A stretch of 64,000 nucleotides of DNA from contig JANTQA010000024.1 of the NCBI GenBank assembly GCA_027625915.1, positions 1-64,000 on the forward strand, read 5' to 3'. The translations under genes and the position numbers were made by a program. This DNA comes from Anaeramoeba flamelloides. Lineage: Eukaryota > Metamonada > Anaeramoebidae. The notes below the pieces were generated by a model that was not told where the DNA came from, made no database searches, and saw nothing but the letters and a program-made list of their open reading frames with translations. Of this stretch, positions 33,601-46,688 are shown piece by piece (the stretch's first letter is position 1; each line of letters starts with the position of its first letter).

Positions 33601-36500
33601 TCTTGTGACTTAAAGGTAAAATAAGTATAAATTTTTTCAAGTTTTTGTAATTGTTTTTATTAAATTTGGTTAAAATAAAATTTATAGATAAAAATATTGT
33701 TTAAATTTTCTAAATTATAAGTTTTTTTTCATTTTTTCTATTTTTAATTAATTTTATATTTATTATAATTTTTTAAAGTAAAGAAACCGTGAAAACATCT
33801 ATTTAAATGTTTTTTTTTTTTACTTAAAAAAATTATCTTTTTTTCATATTGAATTTAGAATATTTGTGAACTATCAAAAATATTAATCTCATAGGAAACT
33901 AAATATGATTTTTTTTGATTAATTGATTTATATTCAAATTATTTTTTCAAAAATTATATTTTCAATTATTTCTTTCAAAAATTATATTTTTAATTATTTG
34001 GATTAAAAAATTCTTTTTGAAAAAAAAAAAATAAGATTCAAATTACAATTTTATTGTTTTTTTTTGAGAATATAAATTGATTTATCTGTCAGTAAATTAA
34101 TAATTTCTTCTTAATAAATTCCAAAAAAAATTGCAGATATATCTTATTATATATATATTTATTAATTTTAAATGAATTTCAGATTAGAAAATGAATAAAC
34201 TTAATTTAATAATTTTCATTACAATGTATTATTATGAGTGAAATTTTTTTAAAACAAAATATAATATATCTAACAAATCATATTTTTTTGATTTTCTTTT
34301 TAGGAAAATTGTAATATAAATTCAATTTATTTTACCTTTAAAGAATGCATAGTTTCAAAATTTACATTTAAACTCTAATAATGATTGGTCAAAAGAATAT
34401 TAAAAATTAATAATATCAAAACCATCCCAAAAAACTCAATAAAATTATTATTTTTTTTAAATTTCGAATAAAATTTCTTTTTTTAAACAAAAATTTCGTG
34501 AGTTTTGGATAGATAAATATTTGAAAATAATATTAGAAAAAAAAAATTTCTGAATTCAGGTGTAAGTAAAAAAATCAAATCTTTGAATATTTTTTTCCTT
34601 CTTTTTGTTTTTTTAATTACACACACACATATATAATATTATTTGAATGGATTTTTATGTTTTTATGTCTTTGTTTGGCATATAAATTTTAAATACTATA
34701 TAATTAATCAATTATCCATTTATTACTTTATCAAAAATAAGGTTGGATCTAAATATTGAAAGAATAAAGTGTTTTTTTTTTTAATTTTGTAAAAAAAAAT
34801 TTTACAGTCCTACTATATAACCAAGGAAAAAATGATTTGATAGTTTAAAAAGTCAAACACAATTTTTCATAGAGAACATTATTGAAAACAAAAAGTACGA
34901 TCATTTGATAACCTAAACAATAAATTATAAAATGTTAAATGAGGTATTAACCACAATTACAATTTTTACCAATCTTTATAAGAATCCAGTTTTTTGATAA
35001 TTAATGTATTATTAAAAAAATTTGTTGAAAAATTTGAACAATTTTTGAGACTAAAGAAAGTTATTCATTGAATCACAATATAAACGGGGTCCTAGATATA
35101 AGTTTTTTTGTTGATTTGGTTGAGAATGATTGAATAACAAATTATTATTTGAAGTTAATTTGCCTCTTTACCTTGAATATATGTTTTGTTTTTACTGACT
35201 TTTAATTAGAAATCGTCTTGAACTTTTTTTCCACAACTATTAGGGAGTACGTTTGTACCACAGATCTAATTGAGTATGTTCATTCTATTAGGTTCTTATT
35301 CAATATATAAATATAATCTAACGAGAATTTGAACAAAAAAAAAAAAAAAACATTTTTGTTGATTTTTTTTTATGAAAAATGAACTAAAAAATTGAGGTGC
35401 ATAATGTCGAACACCCTTATAAAATGTTGCTAAATATGAAAAAAAAAAAAATCATTACTATGTATAGAAAACCTTAAATTATGAGATTTTTTGATCTTTT
35501 GTGAAATGAAACTTTTTTCATTTAATACTAAAAAACATTATTGATCGATCACAAATAGGATTTTAAAACAAAAAAAATCTACTCATAATAAAAAGAAAAT
35601 TATTGAAATAACTTGATAAGAAGGAATTCAAATGTGAAAAATTTAATTCTTTTGTTTTTTTTTACTTGAATTTGATCTTTTACAACTCAATTTGTTTGTT
35701 CAATATAAATTGGGTTTACGAAGTCTGGGAAAGGTTTGAAATTTGTATGTATCTATTGATCCAAAAATCATAATTTTTTTTGTTTAAAAAAATTATTTTT
35801 GATCGTGCTTTAAAAAAAAAAAACTGTTTCGAATTGTTTCCACTTACTCTCTGATGCATAATAAACCAAATAAAATTTTCATGTATCTTTCCAAAATTTG
35901 TTTATAGATCTCGTTGTCAAAATTAATACCTCTTGATTATTAATTGGGTTATTTTATTTATAAACTTAAGATTACAGACTTTTTATTGAAGTTTAATTCT
36001 TTGTTTTTAGGAAAGCTAAATGAAATTTTTGTTTTATTTATTTTTCAATTAACAGTATACCAAGAAGTTTTTTCTTTTCTTTTCTTTTCTTTTCCAACTG
36101 GAACGAAAAAAGAATAATACAAAGAAAATTATTCGAAAAATTAATAAAAAATGAGAATTAAATTAATTTCAACAAAATGAGAAAGAGTTTATACAAGGGA
36201 AACTAATCAAACAAAAATTTTAAAACAAAATTTAACTTCAATTTGGCAAGTTAGATTTGAATTTGACTTTGAAAAGTAAGAAAAACAAATTTTTTTTGCA
36301 TCATTTTTTGAAATCAATAAGGGTAAAATATTCAAAATTTGAAGCTAATAACATTTTTTGCCTTTAATTTCTCAGTGAACAAAATTAACATGATACAAAA
36401 ACTACCCCTAAGCCAATATAATTGAAAATTACTCCATTTTCACGTCCGAACGTCTTTATTAAATCTTAAAAATCACTAATATTACAAGTTGATTTAAAAT
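30695..36500. other. Long intergenic spacer
   Basis: About 5.8 kb with no gene I can support. Contents: CAA/AAC-rich low complexity (30780-30890), an AAAAAG run (31335-31365), and AT-rich homopolymers throughout. A possible tiny start exon lies at 31385 (MSKRESLSSYSELTK), with no continuation found. A TTTTC pentamer run lies at 36070-36094, and a 48-bp reverse match to the repeat at 20531 lies at 36005-36052. Short frames at 32370-32552 and elsewhere look random. Confidence 0.4.
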
Positions 36501-36668
36501 ACTGGTATTTGAATTACAAATGGGAAAAATTTTCACTTCATTTTCAATTTCCTTTTTCAAATCGAGTTTTTAAAATACAACTTACTTTTTTTTGAGAACT
36601 CTAAAATAGTAAACAAAAATATGGAAAAGGAGTGAAAATTTTTTCCCATTTATTATCCAAATACCAGT
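36501..36668. mobile_element. 168-bp MITE, ACTGGTATTTG family, copy 1
   Basis: It begins ACTGGTATTTGAATTACAAA and ends with its near complement ending AAATACCAGT; both arms include AAATGGGAAA and its partner, giving ~37-bp inverted ends around a ~95-bp centre. A second copy with the same ends and size is at 58352-58517. It is non-coding. The target-site duplication is unclear; a TA is possible. Confidence 0.8.
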
Positions 36669-37448
36669 TTATCTAATAATTGGATTTCAAAGAAACAGTA
36701 ATAAGACTTGAATGTGTTCTAAATATGATCGTTCTGATTGTTTACTGTGTGTAAAAATATCTCTTACAATGGAAATTATACAAACTGAAACAATAATCTC
36801 ATTGAAAGTAATTCTCATATTTGACATTAAAATAAACAACAAATATCGCAACAAAATATTTTTAAAAAAAGTTTATTTTTGCAGAGTTTACCAATGAAAG
36901 CATAATTTAGTTTGAAATTTGACGATCTTTAGATTGTTGATTTAATTGGATGTTTTGAATTCTATTGTAATTCTAAATGTTTGTTGAAATTTTTCGAATT
37001 GATTTTTTTTTTGCAAAAAAAGTTTCTTAATATTTTTAATTATTTCAAGTTTTCAACAATTTAATAAATAAATTGGTTTTTAACTTTGTTTTAGTATTTG
37101 TCACGTTTTAAATACAACAATAAGTTGAGAAGGGGACGGAAATCAACCTCCATTTGAGCTGAAATTTTCAAACTTCAAATAAACCACAAATAATTTTTTT
37201 CCATTCCCATTTTCTTTATCTTTTCAAATTGAAAGTAGTCTGATATTTTATTTTTTTGTTTTCCTCTTTAAAGAATACCGGAATTTACACTTCCTCAAAA
37301 AAACACAAACCTAACCATTAAAAAAAAAAATTTTTCGTTTGTAAAATTTGAAATTACATTTGAAAGAACTCCAAACAAATACAATTGTGCCAACAAAACG
37401 ATTATTTATTAAGTATAAATTTTCTACTGAAAGTAAGAAAAAAAAAGA
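36669..37448. other. Spacer upstream of the large receptor gene
   Basis: A+T-rich non-coding sequence. A 61-codon frame at 36712-36897 has no recognisable features. The promoter of the gene at 37449 should lie here; no defined motif is seen. Confidence 0.35.
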
Positions 37449-40400
37449 ATGTTGAGGATCATAGTCATAGTTATAGTCTGTGTCTTGCTTTTATTCAACA
37501 GATCAACTGAAACAATTAGTTGTCAAGAAAACAGGCTTCTACCAGAAAGAATTGGAGAAGAGTTTCGAATCAACACGTATTATATTGGTAATCAAATCAA
37601 CTCTGCAATTGCACCGTTAGGGATCAGTGCAGAGAAATTTGTAGTCACATGGCAAAGCTTGAATCAAGATGGAGATTCGTGGGGAATCTTTGCAAGAATT
37701 TTTGATAGTTCGAGTGGAAACGAGACCGTGCCCGAATTTCAAGTCAATAATGAAACTGCTTCTTATCAAGAAAATCCATCGGTTGCTTCGATTGGAAGCA
37801 ATTCAGAAAAATTTGTAATTGCATGGAAAAGCATGAATCAAGACGGAAATATGTGGGGAATCTTTGCACAAATTTTTGATGGTTCGAATGGGAACAAAAT
37901 AGGGCCCGAGTTCCAAGTCAATAATGAAACTGCTCATCATCAAGAAAACCCATCGGTTGCTTCGATTGGAAGCAATTCAGAAAAATTTGTAATTGCATGG
38001 CAAAGCATGGATCAAGACGGAAGCAATTCAGGGATCTTTGCACAAATTTATAACAGTTCAACGGGGGGAAAAATGGGAAAAGAATTCCAAGTCAATAGTG
38101 AAACTGATCATGCTCAAGAAAACCCATCTGTTGCGCCGATTGGTGGAGGAAGCAATGCAGAAAAATTTGTCATTGCATGGCAAAGCTTAGATCAAGACGG
38201 AGACAATTCAGGGATCTTTGCACAAATATATAACAGTTCAACTGGAGAACAAATAGGGCCCGAATTCCAAGTCAATACTAACACGACAAATTCCCAAGAA
38301 AACCCATCTGTTGCGCCGATTGGTGGAGGAAGCAATGCAGAAAAATTTGTAATTGCATGGCAAAGCATGGATCAAGACGGAGACAATTTAGGGATCTTTG
38401 CACAAATATATAACAGTTCAACTGGAGAACAAATAGGGCCCGAATTCCAAGTCAATACTAACACGACAAACGCTCAAGAAAACCCGACTGTTGCGCCGAT
38501 TGGGAGAGGAAGCAATGCAGAAAAATTTGTAATTGCATGGCAAAGCATGGATCAAGACGGAAGCAAATCAGGGATCTTTGCACAAGTTTTTGATGGGTCA
38601 ACGGGGGGGAAAATGGGAAAAGAATTCCAAGTCAATGACTACAATGCGTCTGAACAAAAGTATCCCGCAATTGCATCAATTACAGGAAAGGAGAAAGAAA
38701 AGTTTGTGATCATTTGGTATACGTTTCGTGAAGACGAGTCAAATAACGAAGTTTATGCTCAAATATTTGATAGTGTCTTGATTTGTAATTGTTCTCAAGG
38801 ATACCAAAGCAATTATACACATCCTGATTTGTGTTATGAGTGCCCCCCGGGGAGTTATCAAAATGCAACAGGCAAAACCAACTGTTTGCTGTGTAACAAA
38901 GGCCAGTTTCAAAGTGATCCCGGGCAAAGTGAATGTCCACCATGCAAATCAGGATCATTTTCGGATCAGAAGGGCCAGTCTAGTTGCAATAATTGTGGCG
39001 TAGGAACTTATTCAGAAAACAAACAAGCAGGTTCAACACGTTGTTATAATTGCATGAGGGGTACGTATCAAGATCAAGAGGCGCAACCAATCTGTAAGGA
39101 TTGCCCCGAGGGCACTTACCAAAACGAAACCAAGGCAACACAATGCCACGATTGCCCAATTGGAACGTATAATCCAAACACAAGATCAAGGGAACCCGAC
39201 GGTTGTAGAAAATGCCCAGTTGGCCAGTATGGGGTTAAGGGCATGGCGATAAGCCAAAGTGAGGGCTGCGAGAAATGCCCAAAAGGAAGCTACCAAGAAT
39301 CAATGGGGGCAGCCGACTGTGAATTATGTGATGAAGGTACATATGCAGATTCGGATGGTTCAAGCTCTTGCCAAGAATGTCCAATGGGAACGTATCAAAA
39401 TACAACGGGAAAATCGAATTGTGAATTATGCAAGAAGGGAACTTTCAATTCAAAGCAAGGCGCAACAGAAATGGGTGTATGCCAAGAATGCGAAATTGGA
39501 ACATACCAAAACAAGAGGGGGCAAGCCAACTGCGAGCTATGTGGAATGGGGACGTATTCGAACCAACAGGGAACAATTGATTGCAGCCCATGCCTTCCCG
39601 GATCTTACACAAGCCAATTAGGAACAACAATTTGTCAATTATGCCAACCGGGGCAATATCAGGATTTGCCATCATCGATCCAATGCCAAAATTGCAAATT
39701 TAATAATTATCAACCAAACCGGGGATCAACAAAATGTCTTTATTGCCCCATCAATAGCGAGACATTATCAAGTAAAAGCAAATCAATTAAGGAATGCTAT
39801 TGCTCAATCGGGTACTACGGCAAACCAGGAGGCAATTGCCAAAAGTGCCCAGAAGATGGCATTTGTAACAAGTTTAATCAACACTATCTTTTACCGGACA
39901 AAGGTTATTGGACTTCGAATGAGAATAAAAACGAATTAAAAAAATGCCCAATATACGAAAGCTGTTCAGGTTATGGAGTTGAAAAATGTAATGAAACATT
40001 AGGGTACACGGGAACTAAATGTACCGAATGCCTAGCAGGCTTTTATAAAATTGACTATAAATGCGGGGAATGCCCAGAGAATGCAAACCAAAGATTAATC
40101 TTGATCCTGACCGTCTTTCTGTTATTCCTGTTAATCTTTTTATTCATCGCGAAAAAGGCTACAGCTTATTTTGGCTCTTTGACAATTAGCTTTAGCTTTT
40201 TACAAATCTTGATCATCATGTATAAATTAGGGGTCAGATGGCCAAAGAATCTCTCAAATACTTTCAAACTGTTTTTGCCCTTTAACTTTGATTTTGATTT
40301 CTTAGCCACAGAATGCACTTTCAATTTCTCTTATTTGGAAAAATGGGTTATGATCCAATTTACCCCCTTTGCTGTATTCATTTTGTTTTTATTGATTTAT

Positions 40401-41468
40401 ATAATATTGTTTCTCCATTCAAAGATTATTAATAAATTAAACAACAATACGAGTAACTATTTGTTTTGCAAAAAAATAACCCATTTAATTTATAAACCAT
40501 CAAAAAAAATCGATAATAGATTCATTTATTATTTTAAATTAACAAAATATTATTTGTTGTCTCCTCTATTTCAAAGCTTTTCTCAAAAGGAAATCATTAA
40601 TTTTAAAAAAATCTTTATCAACGTCTATTTAACTTTATTAACATTAATATATTTGTTGCTATCTCAAAAATCTTTAGAAATATTTAATTGCAAATTTGAC
40701 AATCATTTGAAGAGATACATCTTTGAACCAAATCCTAGCCAATATTGTTACGATAATTGGTGGTGGAAACGGTTACTAATTTTTTCAATAACATTTATTC
40801 TGTTATACATCTTTGGTATCCCGATATTAATATGCTATTTATTAGTAAAAAATTCGAAAATGTTAACTGAAAAGGAATTTGATCTGAAATTTGGTTTGCT
40901 ATGCTCCAGATATACTAAAAATTTCTTTTTCTGGGAAGTAATAACAATGTTAAGAAAATTATTACTAATTATTTTTACTTTATATCTGTCAAATCATCCA
41001 ACTTTACAATTAATTTTAATGATTTGCACATTATTAATCGTATTAATTTTGCAATTTATTTATAATCCTTATTTAGCGAAAAGACATAATTTTTTAGAAA
41101 CAATTTTATTATTAATTTCAATAATTATTTTATTCTCTGGTTTGGTTTTTAATTCACAAGAATTCCATTCGAATTCTGAACAATCAAAAAAATTATCACA
41201 AGCAATAATAATTCTAATATTTTTTTCTATTTCAATTTTATTACTAATTAATTTTTTTGATATCCATTTTAGAATTAAAGTTTCAAAAGGAAAAATAATC
41301 AATGACCTTCAAAATTCAAACCATTTATTTAAAGGGAAAAATTCGATCATCTATTTAATTAAAAAAAAAAAAATTAATTTTTTAATGTTATTAAAATGGT
41401 TATCATCTTTAAATAACAATCAAATTACAAAATTAAACATGGTATTTAATAAAATTAAAAAACAAACC

Positions 41469-41559
<91 letters not shown>

Positions 41560-41858
41560 TTCATGATGATGATAATGATGATAATGATGATTATGATGAT
41601 AATGATAATAAAAAGAAAAAGACAATTAACAAAATTGAAAAGTTAGAAAAGAACAATGATAATGTAAATTTTTATTATTTATTCTTAAATCATGTATTGC
41701 TAATATTTTTAAAATGGTATCAATCCAAAACAACTTTGATTCAAAAAGTTCGAATTAAAAATTTATTAAAAAATTATACATTTTTTAAATATTATAAAAA
41801 AAAATTACAATTAAATCAGAAAAGAAAAAAAAACAGAATAACTAAAAAATTCTTATAA
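37449..41858 (+). CDS. Multi-pass surface receptor: seven-repeat head, GCC2/GCC3 Cys-rich stalk
   Basis: This intronless 1469-residue protein starts with a signal peptide (MLRIIVIVIVCVLLLF). Residues ~34-445 hold exactly seven ~60-residue repeats of the type EKFVIAWQSMDQDG...GIFAQIYNSSTG...EFQVN. Residues ~447-815 hold about 17 Cys-rich units (C.PGSYQ/C..GTYQ type, ephrin-receptor-like GCC2/GCC3). Then come several hydrophobic segments between ~881 and 1270 (for example LILILTVFLLFLLIFLFI and LLIFSITFILLYIFGIP) with loop words WWWKR and FGLLCSRYTKNFFFWEV. The tail has a ~30-Asn run from an AAT microsatellite (41470-41558), an Asp/Asn stretch and a basic end. It is likely a plasma-membrane sensor or channel-like receptor; the ligand is unknown. 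The coding part is clearly richer in G+C than the spacer. Stop is TAA. Confidence 0.8.
41470..41558 (+). repeat. AAT triplet microsatellite encoding poly-Asn
   Basis: An uninterrupted AAT run of about 30 units lies inside the cytoplasmic tail of the receptor gene, followed by GAT-rich sequence encoding Asp/Asn. Length polymorphism is likely. Confidence 0.9.
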
Positions 41859-43183
41859 TTTCTAATAAAAATGAAAAAGATAATCTTCAAGTTCAAGATT
41901 AGATCACAATAGGTTGACAAATCTGGTTTATATCTTGAACATGCCAGAAAAATCAAAATAATATAAAATACAAAACCATTCAAAAACATAAGTCTTGAAT
42001 TTATTTCTTGTCTAAAGGGTTTATAAGAATAATTTTAACACAAAAGTTTGTTTTTTTTTAAATCTGAGAACGAATATTTTAAGGTTTGACTGCTAAGATA
42101 TTTAAAAGAGATAAATTGTGAATCAAAAAACTCTCAATTTTGGTTCGGGAAAACTGTATTTCCTAATTTGTATAAAAGTTTTGAAATAAAAAATTCAGGA
42201 ATTTTTTACTGATTATGTAATTCAAGTATATCAACGATTTAGAACAAATATTAATAAAAGTTTTAAAGAACAAATAAAATAGACAAATACAGAATTAAGT
42301 ACAATATTTTTGTATTTGTAGATCCTCGTAAAACACAATAAATTAGAATTTTTTTTTGAACGGAAAATTTTTCATCTTTTTCTTTTCTTCTTGTTTCTTT
42401 GTTCTTTTTTTTTCTTTCCTAAAATTTCGTTTTCTAATTATCAAAATTTCAAGGTTAATATGAACTTTTTTTGTATTGAAATAATAAATAAAAAACCAAA
42501 TTGAAAGGAAACTAACAGATAGTTAAATTATTGTTTTGATTGCTTTGTCATACTTAATATAAAATATGTTTTTAGTAACACCTTCAAAAATACAATTGTT
42601 ACTTCAATAAAAAACGGATCAAAAAATTCAACCAATTTTTCAAAATTTTATATATTCTTTAAACAGAATTTTCCAAATCCAAAAAATTTCGAAAATTGGT
42701 TTTAAATAACCTCTCTCAAACAAATTTCTGATTTTGATCTTGAATTTTTACAATTGAAAAAAAAAAATTTTTTTTTTTTACAAGAAAAAATTCACTCAAA
42801 TTGGTTAAATCATGTGAATTTATGATCATTCAAATATCAATTTATTTAAAAAAAAAAGTTGAGGTTGTTATACTAGATCTAGGTAAAAAATTACTTATTC
42901 TTTTTTTCTAATGTCTCTTCAATTTATCAAACCTAAAAACTCCAAACTTGAATTCGATAAGTAATTATGTTTAACTAAAAATACCATACAATAATAATAA
43001 TAGGGTAAAAAACATTAGAATAAACAATAAAAAAGAAATTAATCTATAGTATAAGCCATTGAAATTTTATTTGCAGACATATTAAAATTTTAGCTTAGCC
43101 CAGAAAAAAAATACTAACCTTAAATAATCTTTAATCTTGAAAGTAACTAAATTTGCTTTGATAATATTTTTCTAGTTTATATT
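41859..43183. other. Intergenic spacer
   Basis: A+T-rich. Nothing recognisable beyond homopolymers and a TTTCTT-rich stretch near 42375-42420. Confidence 0.35.
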
Positions 43184-43769
43184 ATAAACCCATTTCGAAA
43201 AATAAGGGCCCTAATGCTGAGATCTCATTCAAGAATCCACAAATTCCAATAAGATATTATTTAGTTGTATAATGAATCATTTCAGATAAAATTTTTCTAC
43301 TTAATAATTTAATAACCAAACTGTTTAATGAACAATTGGTAGAAAAATAAAAAAATTATTCAAAAAATCAGAAGAAAATTTGATTTTTTTAGGTTCGGTA
43401 GTTCCCATAATAATATAGGATTAATTATGAATTTTTAATCACTGATTTAAATCTATAATTGTTTCATCATAAAAAATTTAATTTTGATAGATATCAAATC
43501 ATTTTTAGAACTGAAAAAACCTTCATTAATATTTAGATGTTGAAAAATTTTGGGAGATTTTTTAGCAAAATTTTTCATTAAAAAATTTAATAGTTTTTTC
43601 TCAACATACAAAAATTGTTAAAAAAAGACATCTTACTAATGTTTAATATTCTGATGATTGGTAATAAAGTTCTAGTTTATGACTGATAATTTACAGGTAC
43701 CCTACATATATTATTTTTCCTGTAAATTATTTTTAACAACTGGGCCCCTATTTTTCGGAATAGGTTTAT
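43184..43769. repeat. Element-like segment with ~28-bp inverted ends (GGGCCC)
   Basis: The left end 43184-43211 (AAACCCATTTCG, AATAAGGGCCC) and the right end 43742-43769 (GGGCCCCTATTTTTCGG, TAGGTTTAT) are reverse complements with about 4 mismatches. The inside is A+T-rich without a convincing frame. It could be a small TIR element of ~586 bp; no second copy is in the window. Confidence 0.5.
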
Positions 43770-44180
43770 ATATATGTATAGTCATTTTAGATCTATCTTG
43801 TCATGTCCTGTTGTCACAAAAATTAAAAACCTTTCCTATCAACTTCTGTACCAAAAACATTTATTACTTCTGTTCCGGGAAGATATTTCAAAAACTCTGT
43901 ATCATAAATGATGGAAAAATGAATAACAATATCTCTGCAACATTTTTTAAATCAGTCTAATAACATTTCTAATTACAAAATCTTTCAATACATAATCTTT
44001 CCTCAAAAAAATTTACTTGTTTTAATTTAAGTCCCTTTAAATACACTTTGTTAAAAAATATTTTCCAAATAATAATTACGAGAAAAATATTCCTCCTTCG
44101 ATCATAACCTGATAATCACTTTATAACAAAAAAGTATATTTCTGATGATCAAATCAAGATCTTTTCAAGTTTTAAAAAAA
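43770..44180. other. Intergenic spacer
   Basis: The end of a 93-codon plus-strand frame (43679-43960) falls here. Its residue mix is slightly better than noise (PINFCTKNIYYFCSGKIF) but no domain is recognised, so it is not called as a gene. Confidence 0.3.
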
Positions 44181-46029
44181 CATAATTCCAACAATTGGGA
44201 AACACCTTCAAAATTAATTTAATTCCAAGAAAAGTGATATTTAACTCTTAAATGGAAACATTAGTCTTAAAAAAACAATATACATGATTTAAAGTTAATT
44301 ATTTATAATTATTTATCATTATTTCTTTATTTTTTGATTTTTTGATCTTTGTATTTTATTTTAAATAAATGTTCAAAGAAAATATAATTAGATTCAAAAT
44401 TATTGGAAAAACATACACAAGTTAATCAATTCGAGAAATAAGTAGAGAATTACAAATTAGTTTCAAAAAAAGGATAGATTTTGGATTAAGAATTTGAACT
44501 CATAAGAAAGACTTTCAAATAAAACAAGAGACCGAAAAAAAAAAAAAAAACAAAACAAAACATTTATTAAATTCAAAGAGTTAAAGAATTTAGAGAAGGA
44601 GAAATGAAAATGAGAGTAGTTTTGTTTTTATTTTTTTTTGCAATGAAAAAAAAAAAATTCATTAAAATTTTTAGAAGACCTCAAAATCACTTAAAATTGA
44701 AATTTAAATTTTTTGATTCTGATATAAAAAAAAAAAGATTCTATTTTTATCAAAAAAAAATTTGAAATAGAAAAATCATGATATAGGGTGTAAAAAGATA
44801 GATTTATTTTTTTTTTTTTTTTTTTTTTTATTTTTGAAGAGAGAAAATTGCTTTTCTCCTGTGTGCCCTAATTTCTAAACTTTTTTTTAGAAATTTTGTT
44901 AAAGAATCACAAATTTTATTATCACTTACTAATGATAATATATATGATGAATTCTTTTTATGAATAATATCTCTGATATTATTAATTTTTTTATTTTTTT
45001 TCAAAAAATTCAGATATCCAGATTTTTCGATTTATTTTATAGGCCGGACAGTCCCATAAAAAAATGATCGAAATCTTCAATAATATCAATATTTAACTTT
45101 TCTTTACATAAATCACAATTTTTATTTTTATTTTTACTTGTTACATAAGAGTACCTATTTAAACAATTAGTAAAATTTCGAAATTTTAGAATTGTTTTTG
45201 AAGCTTTCCAGTTTAATATTTTTGTTGTTTGAAATTGCAATTTTGTTGTTTTATAATTTTTAGATATTGTTGAACTTTCCAACTAGGTGAATTTTCCAAT
45301 TTGGTTAATCGAAAAACTTTTAATTCTAAATCTAATAATTTTAATCCCTTAGTGTGCCAATTAATATTTTCATTTTCCAATTTTCGAAAATTTAGTATTG
45401 TTTTTTAATTTTTTTAAATTTAAGAAATCTAATTTTTCTATCAATTTATATTTTCTTCGGTATACTTTTTAATCTAGCGAGATCAATTTTTTGCTTCAGT
45501 TTTATAAATTAATCGAGGTGAATGGATATACATTTGTAAGAAATTTGTGACTGATTTATTGATAAATCTATCAATTCTTTCAAAATCATTTTGTTTCAAG
45601 TCAAATATTTCAAGACCATAATAAAGTTGACTTAAAATGAGAGCTTTGAAAGAAGTTATTTTGACTCCATTGTTGAGTTTATTTTGTTGAAACAATCGAT
45701 TAAGTGTTTCCAAGGACTTTTCTACAAAAAGATAGATTTATTTATTAGAAGAGAAGGTGAATCTATAGTTTTTTTTTTTTTTAAGTATTCTTTAAATAAA
45801 AATGAATTTTTTGGTAACCTTGTTCCAAAAATATAGCCAACTTTATGTTAATTATTAAATTATATTTTTTTTATTTGAGATTTAAATTTGATATAAAATA
45901 TATAAATACACTTTATAAAATAATTTATGAAAGTTTTTTATTTAAATGTTCAAGTATTATATATTTTGAAGTATATTTTTAATAATGTAATTTTTTTTTT
46001 TTAGTGTGTAAATTTTTGGAATTAAGTTT
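44181..46029 (+). mobile_element. 0.9-kb TIR element, copy 3, interrupted by a LINE
   Basis: Same orientation as 22902-23798. The left part is 44181-44806 and the right part starts at about 45726; together they make a ~0.93-kb copy. The ends read ATTCCAACAATTGGG and AAATTTTTGGAATTAAGT. The insertion at 44807-45725 is a LINE fragment flanked by a duplication of this element's own sequence. Confidence 0.75.
44807..45725 (-). mobile_element. 5'-truncated non-LTR retrotransposon (LINE), ~0.9 kb
   Basis: On the minus strand the protein stretches match the end of a LINE reverse transcriptase: SFKALILSQLYYGLEIFDLK with IDRFINKSVTNFLQ (45713-45483), then WHTKGLKLLDLELKVFRLTK (about 45360-45300), then a terminal CDLCKEKL...EDFDHFFMG segment like the C-terminal zinc knuckle (45130-45045). 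Frames change between these pieces, so the copy is dead. The left edge is a ~23-base T run, the poly-A tail on the minus strand. A 15-bp duplication AAAAAGATAGATTTA at 44792-44806 and 45726-45740 marks the target site. The 5' end is truncated within the reverse transcriptase domain. Confidence 0.8.
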
Positions 46030-46657
46030 AGTTTTTAAATTATATTGAATTGGTTATTTAACAGAGTTTGAATATTATCCAATTTTTTTATGATCAATCA
46101 AAATTTATTATCTGAAATTTATGAAAAATGAAATTGAAAGTATATTTATTACAAGTCTTAAAAAGTTATATAAAAGACTTTTCAATATAATTGTTATTTA
46201 AAATTAAATCTTTAACAATACATCCGATCTTTTAATGAAATAATGAAATGAAGGTTAAGAATTGTAAATTTATTTTGAGAATTTGCAGATTTCCTATGAA
46301 TATTCTTAAAGATTATATGACATCAACCATTATAAATCTCATTCTAATAATTTATTTTATGTTAAATAAAGAAAATTGTGTATTGTAATTTTAATAATTA
46401 AATTCTTATCACTTATATAAGTCTTTAATTTTGAATATTTTTATTGGACCACAAACAGACAATTATTGAAATAGATTTTTTAGAAAATTTATGTTTTTAA
46501 TTTGTTTTTCCATTTTTTTTTTTTTTTACTACAATAAAAAATAAATATTAACAAAATATTAATTAATAAAAGTTTTTGTTCTTGTTCTTCTTTTGGTTCC
46601 AGATGTTGGTTGTAGAAGGTTGTTCAAAAAAAGAGTGTATTCTTTCAATGGTAACTT

Positions 46658-46688
<31 letters not shown>

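Noticed and set aside
36712-36897. 61-codon plus-strand frame
   Set aside because: Random-looking composition in spacer; no start context or homology.
39259-39621. 120-codon plus-strand frame
   Set aside because: Alternative frame within the Cys-rich repeats of the receptor; repeated DNA keeps several frames open.
43679-43960. 93-codon plus-strand frame
   Set aside because: No domain, signal or homologue in the window. It overlaps the right end of an inverted-repeat element.
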